This document shows, piece by piece, positions 25,881-37,184 of a DNA stretch of 64,000 bases. Every line of letters starts with the position of its first letter. Positions within the stretch are counted from its first letter, which is position 1. The position numbers were made by a program, and so were the translations under genes. This DNA comes from Ahaetulla prasina (lineage: Eukaryota > Chordata > Lepidosauria > Squamata > Colubridae): assembly GCF_028640845.1 (NCBI RefSeq), contig NC_080541.1, positions 1,336,435 through 1,400,434 on the forward strand, given 5' to 3'. The notes below the pieces were generated by a model. That model ran no database searches and was not told the origin of the DNA. It was given only the letters and a program-made list of their open reading frames with translations.

Positions 25881-28800
25881 CTACTGAGTGCCATAGACCT
25901 CCACTTCACAGATGGTCAAGTAGTCCTCCCTGGGCAAGTGGACACTGATGTAGCGACCTCGATTATTGTTGCAGTAGATGGTGGTGATGGAGCCCAGGCT
26001 GGTGTCCTGGATCATCCCACAGCTGTGGGGCAAGAGAGGTCACGTTAGGAGAGGCATCCTTCTGGTCCCCCCCACCTGAGGGTCATTCCAAGCTCACCCT
26101 GAGACCACAGCCCCTCCCCCCCGCTTTGAATCTTCAAGCCCAGCCCCACTCTGCTCCCTCGGGGGCTCAGCCTTCATCTTGCCTCTACTATGCCATTCCC
26201 TGTAAACATGGACCTCGTTGGATAAACTATGGGGGGTGATTCTGCTGTTGTTTAAACTTTCCCAGGGTCATCCTCTTGATTTTTCTGCATCCAGCTCTGA
26301 AGGATGTTACTGTGTCAAGCATGAGAAATCAGGCGATCCGGCTAGTTCAAAAGATTCTACAGGTTTATTGCAAACTTGATCTCTCTACAAGAATCTGAAC
26401 TACTGATGGTCAAAGCAAACTGGCCATAGATGAACCGCTCCAATCTTGATTGCAGAAAATATGACTTCGGTAACAGAGTTGTTAATGCCTGGAATGCACT
26501 ACCTGACTCTGTGGTCTCTTCCCAAAATCCCAAAAGCTTCAACCACATCTTATTGTTTTATTCTGGCTCTGAACCGCCCTGAGTCCTTCAGGAGAAGGGC
26601 GGTATAAAAATCTAATAAAATCTAAATCTAAATCTAAAAACTATCTACTATTGACCTCACCCCATTCCTAAGAGGTCTGTAAGGGGCGTGCATAAGAGCA
26701 CCAGCGTGCCTACCGTTCCTGTCCTAATGTTCCCTTTGATTGTATCCAGTTCGTATGATTATTTCATGCTTATGCTTATATATACTGTTGTGACAAATAA
26801 AATAAATAAAAAAATAGAAAAAAGATGAGAGTCAGCAGAATTCAAAGTGGGCTGCACTTGGATCTCTTGTGGGCATGAAGGGACGTGAGACTGATGACGC
26901 GTTTGAACTTTGACCCCTCCGTCCTTCCCTCCCTCGGGCTTGGTCAGATCCATCCGCCGGAGTTGGGCCTCTAATCCGTTCAAATAAACAAACATTTAAA
27001 TAAAATCCCAGATTTAATGAGAGAGAGGGGAAACCTGAGCAAAGTATTCATCCATAACATAAAATCTCTCTTTTACTCCTTTATACAACAGTTCCTCTAA
27101 GGGCAATAAAATGATTGAATCCACCTGTATTTGCCATGGTCTTTTCCTAATTCCTTGTTTCAGTTCTAAGTCTTGCCCAAAACACTTTGTTCTAGATCGG
27201 CAACATGAATGTTACCAGAAATCCACAGAGCAGGGGTCTCCAACCTTGGTCCCTTTAAGACTTGTGGACTTCAACTCCCAGAGTCCCTCAGCCAGGAAAG
27301 CTGGCTGAGGAACTCTGGGAGTTGAAGTCCACAAGTCTTAAAGGGACCAAGGTTGAGGTAGAGTTCCTACAGTCCCCCAAATTAATTGAGAGCACAATGC
27401 AGTTAGCAGGGGTTATCAGGTCAGGTCATTCCCTGCCTATTGGGGGAGCAGGGAGGAAGTGATCTCGCAATCACCACATCAATAGAGTCATGACAACCTG
27501 GTCCCCAGGACAAAATTGGCGCCTCAAACTCGACAGCACCCCAAAAGCCCCCATACTGGCTGTGAATTCTGTGCGTGGGAGGCCCCAAACAACTGCAAGT
27601 CCCAAACATTCGGTGACAGCAGCTGAGAGCAACTTACAGATGGTTGAATCTTCCATTGTTTTCCAGAGAGTCTCCCAAGTGGACCTCAGCTCCAAAGAGC
27701 CTCTCGCCACAGCAGTCCTCGCGGTTTTTCACCACCACTGTGTGGATTTTATAAGACTCCCTCAAGTCCACCAACCACCAGGGGTTTCTCTCCAGGTTGG
27801 TGTGGGTGCAGGAGGCATGGGTCCAGACCCCGTGGCAGTCCCCATCCACGGCTTTCTCTGGTGGTCCACCATACTGATTGGGGTAGATGGAGGACTGGTA
27901 GGTCGGCTTCCCTAAGGCCAAGTTCTTTGGATTTACTCCTGCAGGAAAGAATGGAGGAGATCCTTCAAGCAGAGAATGGTTGGGAGAAGAAGAAGAGGAA
28001 GAAGAAGGGAAGGTGCAAAGCCCCCCCCCCCCGAGAGGGCACCCTCTCGGGGGGGGGCTGTGGGGATAGTTTTGAAGGCAGAGAAAGGTGGGGAGGGAAG
28101 CGAGCTGAGTCCAGCTCTCCATATCTTTGCTATTGGGGGAGGAACCCGCCTTGGCCTCCTCTTCCTCCCTCCCCACTTGGCGGCAAATTGGACATCATCA
28201 CAACAGACTCAATGAGACCTCAAAGGAGCAGCCATTTAGCAGGCTTTATTCTGACCGGGAACATCCGTCCCTAGGTATAAATATACGCAAGGTTGCTCCA
28301 CGGGAGACCTCGTGGGGGATGGAACTGTAGCCAGCAACAGTAAAAGATCCATTTGGCCTGAAGTTCGGTGGGCAATGATGCCCTTCCCTTCCCCCACCCC
28401 AGTTTTCCATCCATAGGCTTCACCTCCCCAGTTCTCTTTTTTTTTAATTGAAAAAGTTTTTTAAAAAAACAAACATTTTTCCCCCTTCCCCCCCCTCCAA
28501 ACCCCTTTCCCCCCTCCCTTCCCTCCCCCCCCCAGCTTCCCGGGTCAATCACAAGATATTATTACACATAAACCAAACATAGACTAAGGTTTTCCTTTCT
28601 AAGCCAATTAACCTCATCCAAGTCTTTTCATTTCCTAACCTCCCCCATAGCATTCTAAGATAATACATCCTAATTATTCAAAGGCAATCTGATATCTCTT
28701 AATCTGATATCTATTTTGTAAATAATCAATCCATTTTTTCCATTCAATTAAATATCTTTCCTGCGTATTGTCTTTCAAAAAGGCTGAGATTTTTGCCATC

Positions 28801-29764
28801 TCAGCCAAGTTGATAACTTTCAATATCCATTCTTCTATTGTAGGTAACTCTTTTTTCTTCCAATATTGTCCAATCAGCAGCCTTGCTGCTGTTATTAAAT
28901 TCAAAATCAATTTAGTCTCAGTCACTGTACAATCCGTTATAATTCCCAAAAGGAAAAATTGCGGCAGGAACTTTATCTTCTTCTTCAAGACATTTTGAAT
29001 AATCCACCAAATTCTTATCCAAAAGGCCTTAATTTTCTTGCAAGCCCACCAAATATGAAAATATGTAGCATCATCACAGTCGCACCTCCAACATTTCGCT
29101 TGGATGTCAGGATACATACATGATAATGGCAATTATGCCCTTCCCCTCCCCCACCCCAGTTTTCCGTCCATAGGCTTCACCTCCCCAGTTCTCTCCAGGG
29201 GGCACCCAAAGGTTGTGTAGTGGATGTTTGTGGAATAGGAAAACATCAAAGGTACATCATAGAACACAGAATCCTAGGATGGAGGGGAACCTTGGAGGTC
29301 TTCTAGTCCAACCCTCTGCTTAAGGTAGGAGACATCCTTTCAAGAAATAATGAAATATTGAATAATTAGGATAAGTAAACATGATGATTAACAGAATTAG
29401 AGAATAATGGTTAAAATGTGATGCCTATAATGTTTGATATTATTAACCAATTATGGATAAAGCTGAATAGAGCATCTGAGAAGCTTCTTCGGTTCAATTT
29501 GATGAGAAGCAAAACGTCTTCAAGGCAAAAATCCAGTTGCCGTTTGAAAAAGGATCTTTGGAAGCTGCTGGTATCTAAGAGGAGACTAGGAGGGGATTAA
29601 AGAGACTTTGAGATGGCCAGGATTACAATTATATCTACGTACACACAGCACACGCGGGTCTTCTGGTGGTCCTTACCTATAGGTAGGGGTCTGCAACTCT
29701 GAACTGTTGCAGGGCCTGCCAAGAGGGTCACAGCCAGCAGAGCCCCCCAGATGATGAGCTTCAT
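25881..29764 (-). CDS. F-type lectin copy B, intact
   Basis: Predicted secreted F-type lectin of 176 residues. Coding exons are 29677-29764, 27638-27938 and 25881-26022, the same lengths and phases as copy A. The signal peptide begins MKLIIWGALLAVTLLAGPAT. The domain has NLALGKPTYQSS, WTHASCTHT, NPWWLVDLRES and NREDCCGER, so the sugar-binding His and both Arg are at family spacing. It ends ICEVEVYGTQ. Exon 2 ends ...LENNGRFNHL, unlike A and C. Intron 2 holds a LINE and a palindromic MITE; intron 1 holds a 690-bp L1 piece flanked by 67-bp duplications. The promoter is at 30322-30506. No stop, frameshift or splice defect is visible. Confidence 0.92.
26410..26820 (+). mobile_element. LINE 3' fragment with inserted L3-type tail
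   Basis: Reads KYDFGNRVVNAWNALPDSVV, followed by an inserted tail with CCGCCCTGAGTCCTTCAGG and (AAATCT)n. The host LINE 3' UTR then resumes to GACAAATAAAATAAATAAA. It lies in intron 2 of lectin B. Confidence 0.7.
27231..27358. mobile_element. Palindromic MITE in lectin B intron 2
   Basis: Near-perfect hairpin: CAGGGGTCTCCAACCTTGGT at the left, ACCAAGGTTGAGG at the right, with AAAGCTGGCT at the centre. Confidence 0.82.
28438..29127 (-). mobile_element. L1 LINE 3' fragment in lectin B intron 1
   Basis: Minus-strand frame (to about 28674) encodes the L1 ORF2 C-terminus: CWRCDCDDATYFHIWWACKK and WKKWIDYLQNRYQIK. A T run on the plus strand at 28438 is its poly(A) end. Flanked by 67-bp direct repeats (28371-28437 and 29128-29194). 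Copy C has the unoccupied site near 45812-45878. Confidence 0.88.
29277..29345 (-). mobile_element. CR1 3' tail scrap
   Basis: GGAGGTCTTCTAGTCCAACC; the counterpart in copy C starts at 45952. Confidence 0.75.
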
Positions 29765-29934
29765 CCTGCAAGCGAGGAGGGGAGAGATCAGGAAAGGCAT
29801 GGCAGGGCCACGTAGGGACGATGAGGAGTTGGCTTCCTCTACTCAACACATTGGCCACACTGGCCATGGACCCAGAGGATGGTTGGAGATACTTTCAAGG
29901 TTCTGAAAGTCTATGGAGCTCCTCAACCATCCAG

Positions 29935-30100
29935 GTCATGGTTGTCCCAGAGGGGCTTTTTTCCCCAAGGGGCTACTGGACTTCCTTTGTTTTCTTTGAA
30001 GAGGTTTCACTTCTCATCCAAGAAGCAAAACGTCTTCAGAGAAAAACAAAGAAAGCCCAGTTGCCTCTTGAAAAAGCCCCTTTGGGACTTCAAAGTTCTG
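29935..30100 (+). repeat. Unassigned repeat block upstream of lectin B
   Basis: Same family as 3010-3118; collapsed here relative to copy C (47060-47410). Confidence 0.45.
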
Positions 30101-30321
30101 CCATTCTCCCAGAGGATCATCAAGAGTGTCCCTGAAATGGCTCCCCTGCCTCTTCCCTCCCTTGGCCTTTCCCACACACTGACCTCAATCCCATTAAAAA
30201 AATATCAAGGTGGGTTTATTGGAGTCTCTTTTTCATCTGCCCATTTTCTAGGTCCATCCCATAATTTCACCCACCCCTCCTTCAAGAGTGCTTAGTTCTT
30301 CCTCCTTTCCCCGCCACTCAC

Positions 30322-30506
30322 CTCCTTCAATCTTTTGGCGAGGCCCAAAGGGCTGGATGTCTTTCCTGGAGGGTGAAGAACCGCAGCTTCTTTCCACCAA
30401 TAGGTCTAAATTCTTCAGGTGTGGTCTGGGCTTCCTGCTGGCCGGCCCTGCTTTTATCTCCTTCCTCCCAGATGGGGCTAGCCCGACTCAGGAAGTCCAA
30501 GCCAAT
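30322..30506 (-). promoter_or_regulatory. Promoter and untranslated first exon of lectin B
   Basis: Donor AAGGAG/GTGAGT at 30322, TATA-like GATAAAAG at 30451-30458 and inverted CCAAT at 30502-30506. Nearly identical to the lectin A promoter. Confidence 0.65.
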
Positions 30507-30879
30507 CAGAAGGAGGCCGGACCAGAGGTTGGACTGCAACCGGACTCAGGTTTGCTTTGCTATAAGATCTGCTGCCAACCTAGCAAACATGGGCTTCTCC
30601 CCTGTATTTTCAGCCCCATGGCCATGACCCATCTCCAGCAGGTGTTGGCTCTTTCAGATAGCGAAAAACAACACATCACTTTTTCACTGGAAAACACATG
30701 ACAAGCTCTCAGCAAACACTAAAATCAGCACTGAATTTCAGAAGACCTGATGCATGGAATGGGGCCATGATTTCAACAGGGTCGTTTGCTGAGCTCATCA
30801 AACAGACCAAAAGCAAACTCAATCTTTGATGCATCAGCTCAGCCTACTATTCTCCCAGGAATTACCTTCTCCAGCCACG

Positions 30880-31165
30880 CATGTGTGCGCGAACCCCCTA
30901 GCAGCCCTCCCAGTAACCTCCTGGGCCCAAAAACAGACTGTGGGGGGGCAAACCACATGCCCCCCACTCGGCCCCCCACGCATGTGTGTGATCCCAGCCC
31001 CCTGCACATGTGCGCACATCTCCCACATGTGCACATCCCAAAAATCAGCTGGCGGGCGGGAGGAGCATGCGCATGCATGGTTAAGCTGAGCTGGGCTACG
31101 GCTTGCATGTCCACAGAGAGGCTATGCATGCCAGCTGTGGCACGTGTGCCATAGGTTTGCCATCA
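30880..31165. mobile_element. GC-rich MITE copy
   Basis: Paralogous to 19300-19590 but longer at its right end (GTGCCATAGGTTTGCCATCA). Confidence 0.55.
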
Positions 31166-31167
31166 CA

Positions 31168-31292
31168 GTTCTAGAGTCTCAACATCCTTTTTAACATTGT
31201 GGGGACCAAAACTGGACTCAGGATTCCAGGTGTGGCTTTCTTACCTTGATGAGTTTCCACCTGTTGCTTCTTGCCCTGCCCTCAGGTGCCTT
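31168..31292 (-). mobile_element. CR1 fragment
   Basis: Antisense ORF2 pieces (CTAGAGTCTCAACATCC, then GATGAGTTTCCACCTGTTGC) with an internal deletion. Confidence 0.75.
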
Positions 31293-32154
31293 GGGGAATA
31301 ACATCCATCCAAGTCGGGACTCCCTGTTCATAGGAGACCAGGAATGAGGTTCTGGTCTTAGGCATTATCTCCACAGACTTTTTAAAAACTCACCTGAGTC
31401 TGTCACCAACCAGATGAGCCATCACAGCCGCTTCTCTTCAAACTGCGATTTCTGCCAAATATTGAAATTCTTCTGTAGCAGATATTTTCAACTCCCTTCC
31501 TAGTGAGGTAGCTCAACCAGCCAATGGGAAGCGGAAGAGCTTCTGCTGAAGGCCAGCGACCCAATCAAGACCAGGTTTCAAATTCCCCACAAGTGGTTTC
31601 CCTCTAACTCCTGGGTGTTGGCAGTGGGGGAGAGGGCATAACCCTCATTCTACAGGATCTCCCCTCCTCTTTCCAGGTGCTAAGGGACTCTTTTCTGGAC
31701 AGGAACAGAACAGTCTTCCTTGGCAGATACCAACCAATTTCCATCTCATCAGAGCCTCAGCATTGTCTGTGAGCAAAGAGCAACATGAACGTTGTTTTTG
31801 CAAGAGCCAACCCTACTCACCCTTCCAAAGAACTCAATTTGCAGCTGCTGAAAGACCCAGATTGCTTCCTCCCAATCCTGCAAATCGCTATTACACGAGA
31901 AGAGAATATTTCCAAATGAAAGTCAGAAAAAAGCTTCTTGGCCATGAAAGTGTACAACACTGACATGTCTTACAGAAGGAAATGTTGGGCGCCTGTTCAC
32001 TCAGGTCTTTTTCTAAAAGTAGCCCGAATCCTCCTTTTCGATGTGAGCAACTGAGTAGGAGGCTGGACTTGATGGCCTCTGAGGGAAGCTTCCAAAACGC
32101 CAGGTAAAGAAGGCAGGTCTTTCTCTGACTCTTTGGGGAGCGAGGAGGAAGGGC

Positions 32155-32415
32155 AGCTAATACGGGTCAAGCTATTTTCCAAAGCACCCGAAGGCCAGAC
32201 AAGGAACAATGGATGGAAAATGAAGGAGAGATTCAACCTGGAAATGAGGAGGAATTTCCTGACAGTGAGAACAGTTAACCGATGGAACAGAAGTTGCCTT
32301 TGGAAGTTGTGGGAGCTTCATCATGGGAGTCTTTCAAGAAGAGACCGGGCTGCCATCTGTCAGGAATGGTGTAGGGTCTCCTGCTTGGGTGGGCGGTTGG
32401 ACTAGATGACTTACA
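32155..32415 (+). mobile_element. CR1 LINE 3' fragment
   Basis: Reads KAPEGQTRNNGW, then FNLEMRRNFLTVRTVNRWN and the 3' tail. Confidence 0.82.
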
Positions 32416-32494
32416 AGGGAAGCTTCCAAAGCACCAGGTAAGTGAAAGACACCTGCTTTCCGGGGTCATCCTGGTTTGTACGACAAATGTGCTG

Positions 32495-32577
32495 CTATGA
32501 ATATACAATACAATATACAATATACAATATATACTCTATGCAATATAGAGTATATTGTATAGAGTATACAATATACT
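32495..32577. repeat. AT-rich palindromic microsatellite
   Basis: ATACAATATACAATATAC units that invert about their centre (ACTCTATGCAATATAGAGTA). Expanded relative to the matching place near 21345 in copy A. Confidence 0.75.
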
Positions 32578-32788
32578 CTATAAAGCAGGGGGCCTCAAAC
32601 TTTTTAAACAGGGGGCCTCAGACTGTTGGGGGGCTGGACTGGCTGGGTGGGCACGGCTAGGTCATATGACTAGGTGGGCGGGGCCAATTTAACAGTCCAT
32701 TAAACAATGCACACAAATTAAACTTTAATTTGTTTTGCTCCTGGGGGTGTTTTATTTGCTTTTATTTGCACGTTGCTCTTTTGGTTGA

Positions 32789-32978
32789 TGTTATGTATTA
32801 ACGTTTGTACCTTTAAATATTTGAGCGGGAAATCAGCACGTTGCTGATTGGACGAAGCCTCCAGCAGAACTGTATAAAAGGAGAGGTTTTTCCCCCAGCC
32901 GGTTGCTGGGTTCACCCTATATTAAAGAGCTGTTGTCACTACCCTGGTCTCCAGCCTCGTTACTTCCAGAACTTAACA
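32789..32978 (+). repeat. 5' LTR
   Basis: Contains TATAAAA (32873-32879) and ATTAAA (32921-32926) as probable promoter and poly(A) signals. A candidate primer-binding site starts at 32979 (TTGGCGACGAAGGTGGGA); I cannot name the tRNA. Confidence 0.95.
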
Positions 32979-33075
32979 TTGGCGACGAAGGTGGGATCTC
33001 GGGGCTGAGGAGAACCAGAACCGAGCTGAAGCACGATAGACCCGAACCCAGCAAATCCAGGGCAAAGAAGACGAG

Positions 33076-33819
33076 ATGGCCAGTTACACTCCGCCCGCAC
33101 CGTTCGACCCGGCTAAGGAGAAATGGGGAACGTATATGACCCGTTTCGAAAGTTTCCTAGAAGCCAACGAACTGCACGGAGTTCCAGACAACCGGAAAAG
33201 GGCTTATTTCTTAAGCCACTGCGGTCCGGAGGTCATCGACATCGCGGAAGCCCTGGCCGAGCCAACGCCGTTGCAGTCGGTGTCGTGGCCAACCTTACAG
33301 ACTTTATTGAGAAACCACTTCGCACCAACGCCGTCCAAATACGTGCGGCGGTTTGAATTCGGAGAGCGAAGGCAGATGGAGGGCGAGTCTATCGGTGACT
33401 ACATGGCCGCCCTAAGAAGAGCGTCCAAGGACTGCGGATACCGTGACCTAGACGAGGTGCTCCTCGAGCAACTCATCCGAGGGGTCAAAGACATCCGTTT
33501 ACGGCGACAGCTGCTAGCAAAGAGCAACCTAACGCTGGCCAACGCTCTGGACGAAGCCAGAGCACATGAAATGTCCTCCCAAGCGGCAGAGACGCTACAG
33601 AAGCCGGTTCCACAAAAGGCGAGCGCGAAGGCAACTCCGGTGCACCAGGAGGAGGTTCAGACCGAATCCGACGGTGAAGACGAGGAAGGGGTCTGCCGCG
33701 CGAGAAACGCGACAAAGGGGACCGAGACGAATGCGGAAGCTGCGGGGGTCAACACCAGCGCCAACACTGCAAATTTAAAGACGCGACATGTCGGCGGTGT
33801 GGGAAGAAAGGGCACCTAG
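33076..33819 (+). CDS. Gag-like protein of the Ty3/gypsy element
   Basis: 247 codons starting MASYTPPAPFDPAKEKWGTY. The Retrotrans_gag-type core is around RRQMEGESIGDYMAALRRAS and LLEQLIRGV. It would package the element RNA. The frame ends before the CCHC zinc knuckle (CRRCGKKGHLAQVC, about 33789-33830), which reads in another frame. Gag therefore lacks its nucleic-acid-binding end here, because of an indel or an assembly error. Confidence 0.85.
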   Translation: MASYTPPAPFDPAKEKWGTYMTRFESFLEANELHGVPDNRKRAYFLSHCGPEVIDIAEALAEPTPLQSVSWPTLQTLLRNHFAPTPSKYVRRFEFGERRQMEGESIGDYMAALRRASKDCGYRDLDEVLLEQLIRGVKDIRLRRQLLAKSNLTLANALDEARAHEMSSQAAETLQKPVPQKASAKATPVHQEEVQTESDGEDEEGVCRARNATKGTETNAEAAGVNTSANTANLKTRHVGGVGRKGT

Positions 33820-35134
33820 CTCAAGTTTGTCGAGCGGCCCAACCTTCCCGCCGAAAATTCAAATCGGCCAATCAGAGCGCGGAATCGGCAAGGCGACCCG
33901 CGATTGGCTCAAACAAAAAGGCGGATTCAACCAAACAACTGTGGTCATAGGCGCGCCTCGACCAAAGTGGAGAAGAAGATCTTCACCAGGCCAAAAATAG
34001 AGAGTGCGGTGCGGCTTGAAGTAGACACGGGATCAGCGATCACCATCATGTCCTGGGACACTTTGGCGAAGTCGCTGCCATCGTCATGAGCGCCACCTGC
34101 AAGCACAACGGCTACGAGTCCACGACTACCAGGGAATCGCATCCTGTTCGAGGACCACCTCCGTCCGAGTCGAGTACGGCCTCACAAGAAGACCCTGCCC
34201 ATCACGATCGTCGAAGGAACTCTGCCCAGTCTGTTGGGACTAGACTGGTTTCGTGCCCTGGGCATGGGAGTGACTGGCATCTACAGAAGTGACTGCAATT
34301 TGAAAGACATTCTCTTTAACGAGTTCGAAGATGTCTTCAAGGACTGCCTGGGCAAGTACAAGGGACCCCTATTTCCTTCAACTTAGACCCCAGGTAGCCC
34401 CATTAGGCTTAAGGCGAGGAGAGTCCTTTGCCCTAAAACCAAAAATCGATAAGGAGCTGGACAAGCTCATAAATCAGGGATTTTGGTGCCAGTCGATCAC
34501 GCAAAGTGGGAGACGCCAATCGTCACCCCATAAAACCGGACGGGTCAATTAGAATTTGCGCTGACTACAAGGCGGCGCTTAACAAAGCCTTACAGAAAAG
34601 CGCTTACCCGGTTCCGTGGTGCAACACTTATTGCACTCTTTGGGGCAAGGGCAAGTCTTTGCAAAGTTAGACTTGGCCCAAGCCTACCAACAACTGCCAG
34701 TAGACGCCCGCTGGCGAAGCCCAAACGATTGTGACGCACAGGGGGCCTTCAAGTGCACCGATTGCAATTTGGGGTCAGTGTGGCACCAGGGCTGTTCCAA
34801 AACCTGATGGAACGACTACTGCAGGGGCTCCCAGGGTAGTTCCCTACTTGATGATGTCCTAATTTCAGGGAAAACATGGAGGAATTGGGGAGCGGTTAAG
34901 AAAGGTCTTGAGCATTTTCCGGACAGCGGATTAAAAGTCAAGACAAACAAATGCCAGATAGGGGTCGAATCGTCGATTTCTTGGGCTACGGATAGACAAG
35001 AAAGGAATTCACCCTACTGAGAGCAAGGTTAAGGCAATTAGGAAGGCTCCAGCGCCCAAAAACAAAGCAGAGCTGCAGGCATTCCTGGGATTGGTTAATT
35101 TTACGCGGTCTTTTAAAGAACAAAGCAACCGTTC
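33820..35134 (+). pseudogene. Zinc knuckle end, protease and reverse transcriptase region, frame-broken
   Basis: Parts are clear in different frames: the protease DTGS active site at 34024-34035, LLGLDWF near 34228, RT N-terminal pieces (34430-34620) and [16 protein letters not shown] near 34659. A frame break lies just before the two catalytic Asp codons (34850-34855). I count at least six frame changes in 1.3 kb. It cannot make an active polyprotein as read. Confidence 0.85.
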
Positions 35135-37132
35135 TTGGAACCGCTGCATAGGCTCTTAGGAAAAAATACTGTTTGGTCTTGGGGAAAGTCAGAAAATAGG
35201 GCTTTTGAAGCAGTAAAGAACCTGCTCTCAAGTGATAGCCTGCTCATCCAATATCACGACTCATTACCCCTAGTGCTGGTTTGCGATGCCTCCCCTTATG
35301 GGGTGGGGTATGTACTCAGCCATAGACTTCCAAACGGCACAGAAGCCCCCATAGCGTTCTACTCTAGAACGATGTCCTCCCCAGAGAGGAACTACAGTCA
35401 ATTAGACAAAGAAGCACTAGCCATTGTATCAGGGGTCAAAAAATTCCACGAGTATGTCTTTGGGCGGAATTTTGAAATCGTGACTGACCACAGACCGCTA
35501 CTAGGAATACTGGCTGGCGACCGCCCAACGCCTGTGGCACTTTCGCCACGCTTGACCCGTTGGACCATATTCTTAGCCGCTTATTCGTACAAGCTGCAGC
35601 ATCGACCAGGAAAAGAAGTGGGGCATGGAGACGCGTTAAGCCGATGCCCACTACCAGGGGCGACCGAAGACCCCACTCCGGGGACGCCCATCCTACTTAT
35701 TGACTCGTTGGACTCTGGCCCAGTCACATCAAAGGAAGTGGCTCGGGCATCATACCGGGACATTGTGTTAAGGACTGTACTCGGATGGGTACAGAGAGGG
35801 TGGCCCGCTGCGCCGGGCGAAAGGTTCAAAGAATTTGTTAAAAAACGAGATGAGCTCTCGGCTCAAGGGGGGTGCCTGTTGTGGGGTGATCGTGTAATAA
35901 TCCCTGATAAGCTAAGGGGAAAGGTATTGGACCTCCTCCACGAGGGTCACCCAGGGATCGTAAGGATGAAGGGGTTAGCTAGAAGCTATGTATGGTGGCC
36001 ACTCATGGACGCAGAAATTGCTGAGAGGGTAGGGAAATGCCAAGCTTGCCAAGAGTCCAGACCTCTACCCCCAACGGCCCCAGTCAGAGAATGGGAAAAG
36101 CCCCAGGGTCCCTGGTCAAGAATCCATATTGATTTTGCTGGCCCTTTCCACGGCCAAACGTTCCTAGTGGTTGTTGATGCATTTTCCAAATGGTTGGAGA
36201 TCATACTCATGAAGTCCACTACGGCCGAAGCAGTAATCGCAACCCTGCGCCACCTATTCGCAACTCACGGGTTGCCGGACACTCTGGTGTCCGACAATGG
36301 GCCCCAATTCACGGCAGCCCAGTTTGAAGAATACCTGGCAGAGGAAGGCATCCGACATGCCCTCTCTGCGCCTTTCCACCCTGCGTCGAATGGCCTTGCA
36401 GAGCGTTCCGTCCGGAGCGCTAAGGAGGCATTGTCCAGGCTCAAGCCAGGTGACTGGCAAACAAAAATAGACTTTTTCCTAGCCGTCCAGCACAGAACCC
36501 CAAGCACGGCCACCGGGAAAAGCCCAGCCGAATTGCTAATGGGACGGAAACTCCGGTGCCCACTTGACCGCTTGAACCCCTATTACACACCCGAGGGTTA
36601 CAAGGGGGAACTAGAAAAGACAAGGGAAATGAGCATAGGCGACCGGGTGTGGGCCCGAAACTATGGGGACGGCCCGAGTTGGTTCGCAGGACAAATAATA
36701 AAGATAACCGGCCCAAAATCGTACGTGGTAGAGCTACCAGACAACCGAGTGTGGCGGCGCCACATAGATCAGTTAAGGAAACGAATAACTGACCAAACCG
36801 AACCAAAAGAGACAGATAATGACCAATACCACTTTGAATCCACAGCTGACAATGACCCGGGGGAGGCGCAAGACTTAGCTGAGGTCCCAGAGTTCCAGCG
36901 ACGCCATCAGGTCCCCGAGGGAAGCAGCAGGGAAAATTCCAAAATTAATCCAAGGCCGGATGGCCAAGAAAAAGAGTCGGCCAATAATCCGGAGCCCGAT
37001 GGCCCAGAGAAAGAGCTGGGAGGAGAAAACAGCCCCTCCGACCAGCTCAAAACACCACCCAGAACTGAACCGCGCAGGTCAGAAAGAACTAGGAGACGCC
37101 CAGGTTATTTGCGTGACTACGTCGAAAAATAA
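35135..37132 (+). CDS. RNase H-integrase part of Pol, open frame
   Basis: 665 codons open to a TAA. The listed ATG is internal to Pol and is not a real start. RNase H: VLVCDASPYGVGYVLSHRL, then LDKEALAIV and TDHRP. Integrase: HHCC finger (HEGHPG, then CQACQ), core Asp in HIDFAGPF, second Asp in SDNGPQF and Glu in NGLAERSVR. A C-terminal DNRVWRRHIDQLRKR block and a long charged Pro/Glu-rich tail follow. All catalytic residues are present. This part would cut RNA from RNA-DNA hybrids and insert the cDNA. Confidence 0.92.
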   Translation: MEPLHRLLGKNTVWSWGKSENRAFEAVKNLLSSDSLLIQYHDSLPLVLVCDASPYGVGYVLSHRLPNGTEAPIAFYSRTMSSPERNYSQLDKEALAIVSGVKKFHEYVFGRNFEIVTDHRPLLGILAGDRPTPVALSPRLTRWTIFLAAYSYKLQHRPGKEVGHGDALSRCPLPGATEDPTPGTPILLIDSLDSGPVTSKEVARASYRDIVLRTVLGWVQRGWPAAPGERFKEFVKKRDELSAQGGCLLWGDRVIIPDKLRGKVLDLLHEGHPGIVRMKGLARSYVWWPLMDAEIAERVGKCQACQESRPLPPTAPVREWEKPQGPWSRIHIDFAGPFHGQTFLVVVDAFSKWLEIILMKSTTAEAVIATLRHLFATHGLPDTLVSDNGPQFTAAQFEEYLAEEGIRHALSAPFHPASNGLAERSVRSAKEALSRLKPGDWQTKIDFFLAVQHRTPSTATGKSPAELLMGRKLRCPLDRLNPYYTPEGYKGELEKTREMSIGDRVWARNYGDGPSWFAGQIIKITGPKSYVVELPDNRVWRRHIDQLRKRITDQTEPKETDNDQYHFESTADNDPGEAQDLAEVPEFQRRHQVPEGSSRENSKINPRPDGQEKESANNPEPDGPEKELGGENSPSDQLKTPPRTEPRRSERTRRRPGYLRDYVEK

Positions 37133-37171
37133 CATGTAAATAAATATGTAAATAGAGACAAAGTGTTTTCT

Positions 37172-37184
37172 GGGAGGGGAGGAG
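37172..37184 (+). promoter_or_regulatory. Polypurine tract
   Basis: GGGAGGGGAGGAG directly before the 3' LTR; primes plus-strand DNA in LTR elements. Confidence 0.85.

Noticed and set aside
28160..28380. Possible extra lectin exon in intron 1 of B (CPPNFRPNGSFTVAGY), with a counterpart in C and a weak one in A
   Set aside because: No pyrimidine tract before a usable AG, the frame is not kept between copies, and the known exons already join in phase without it.
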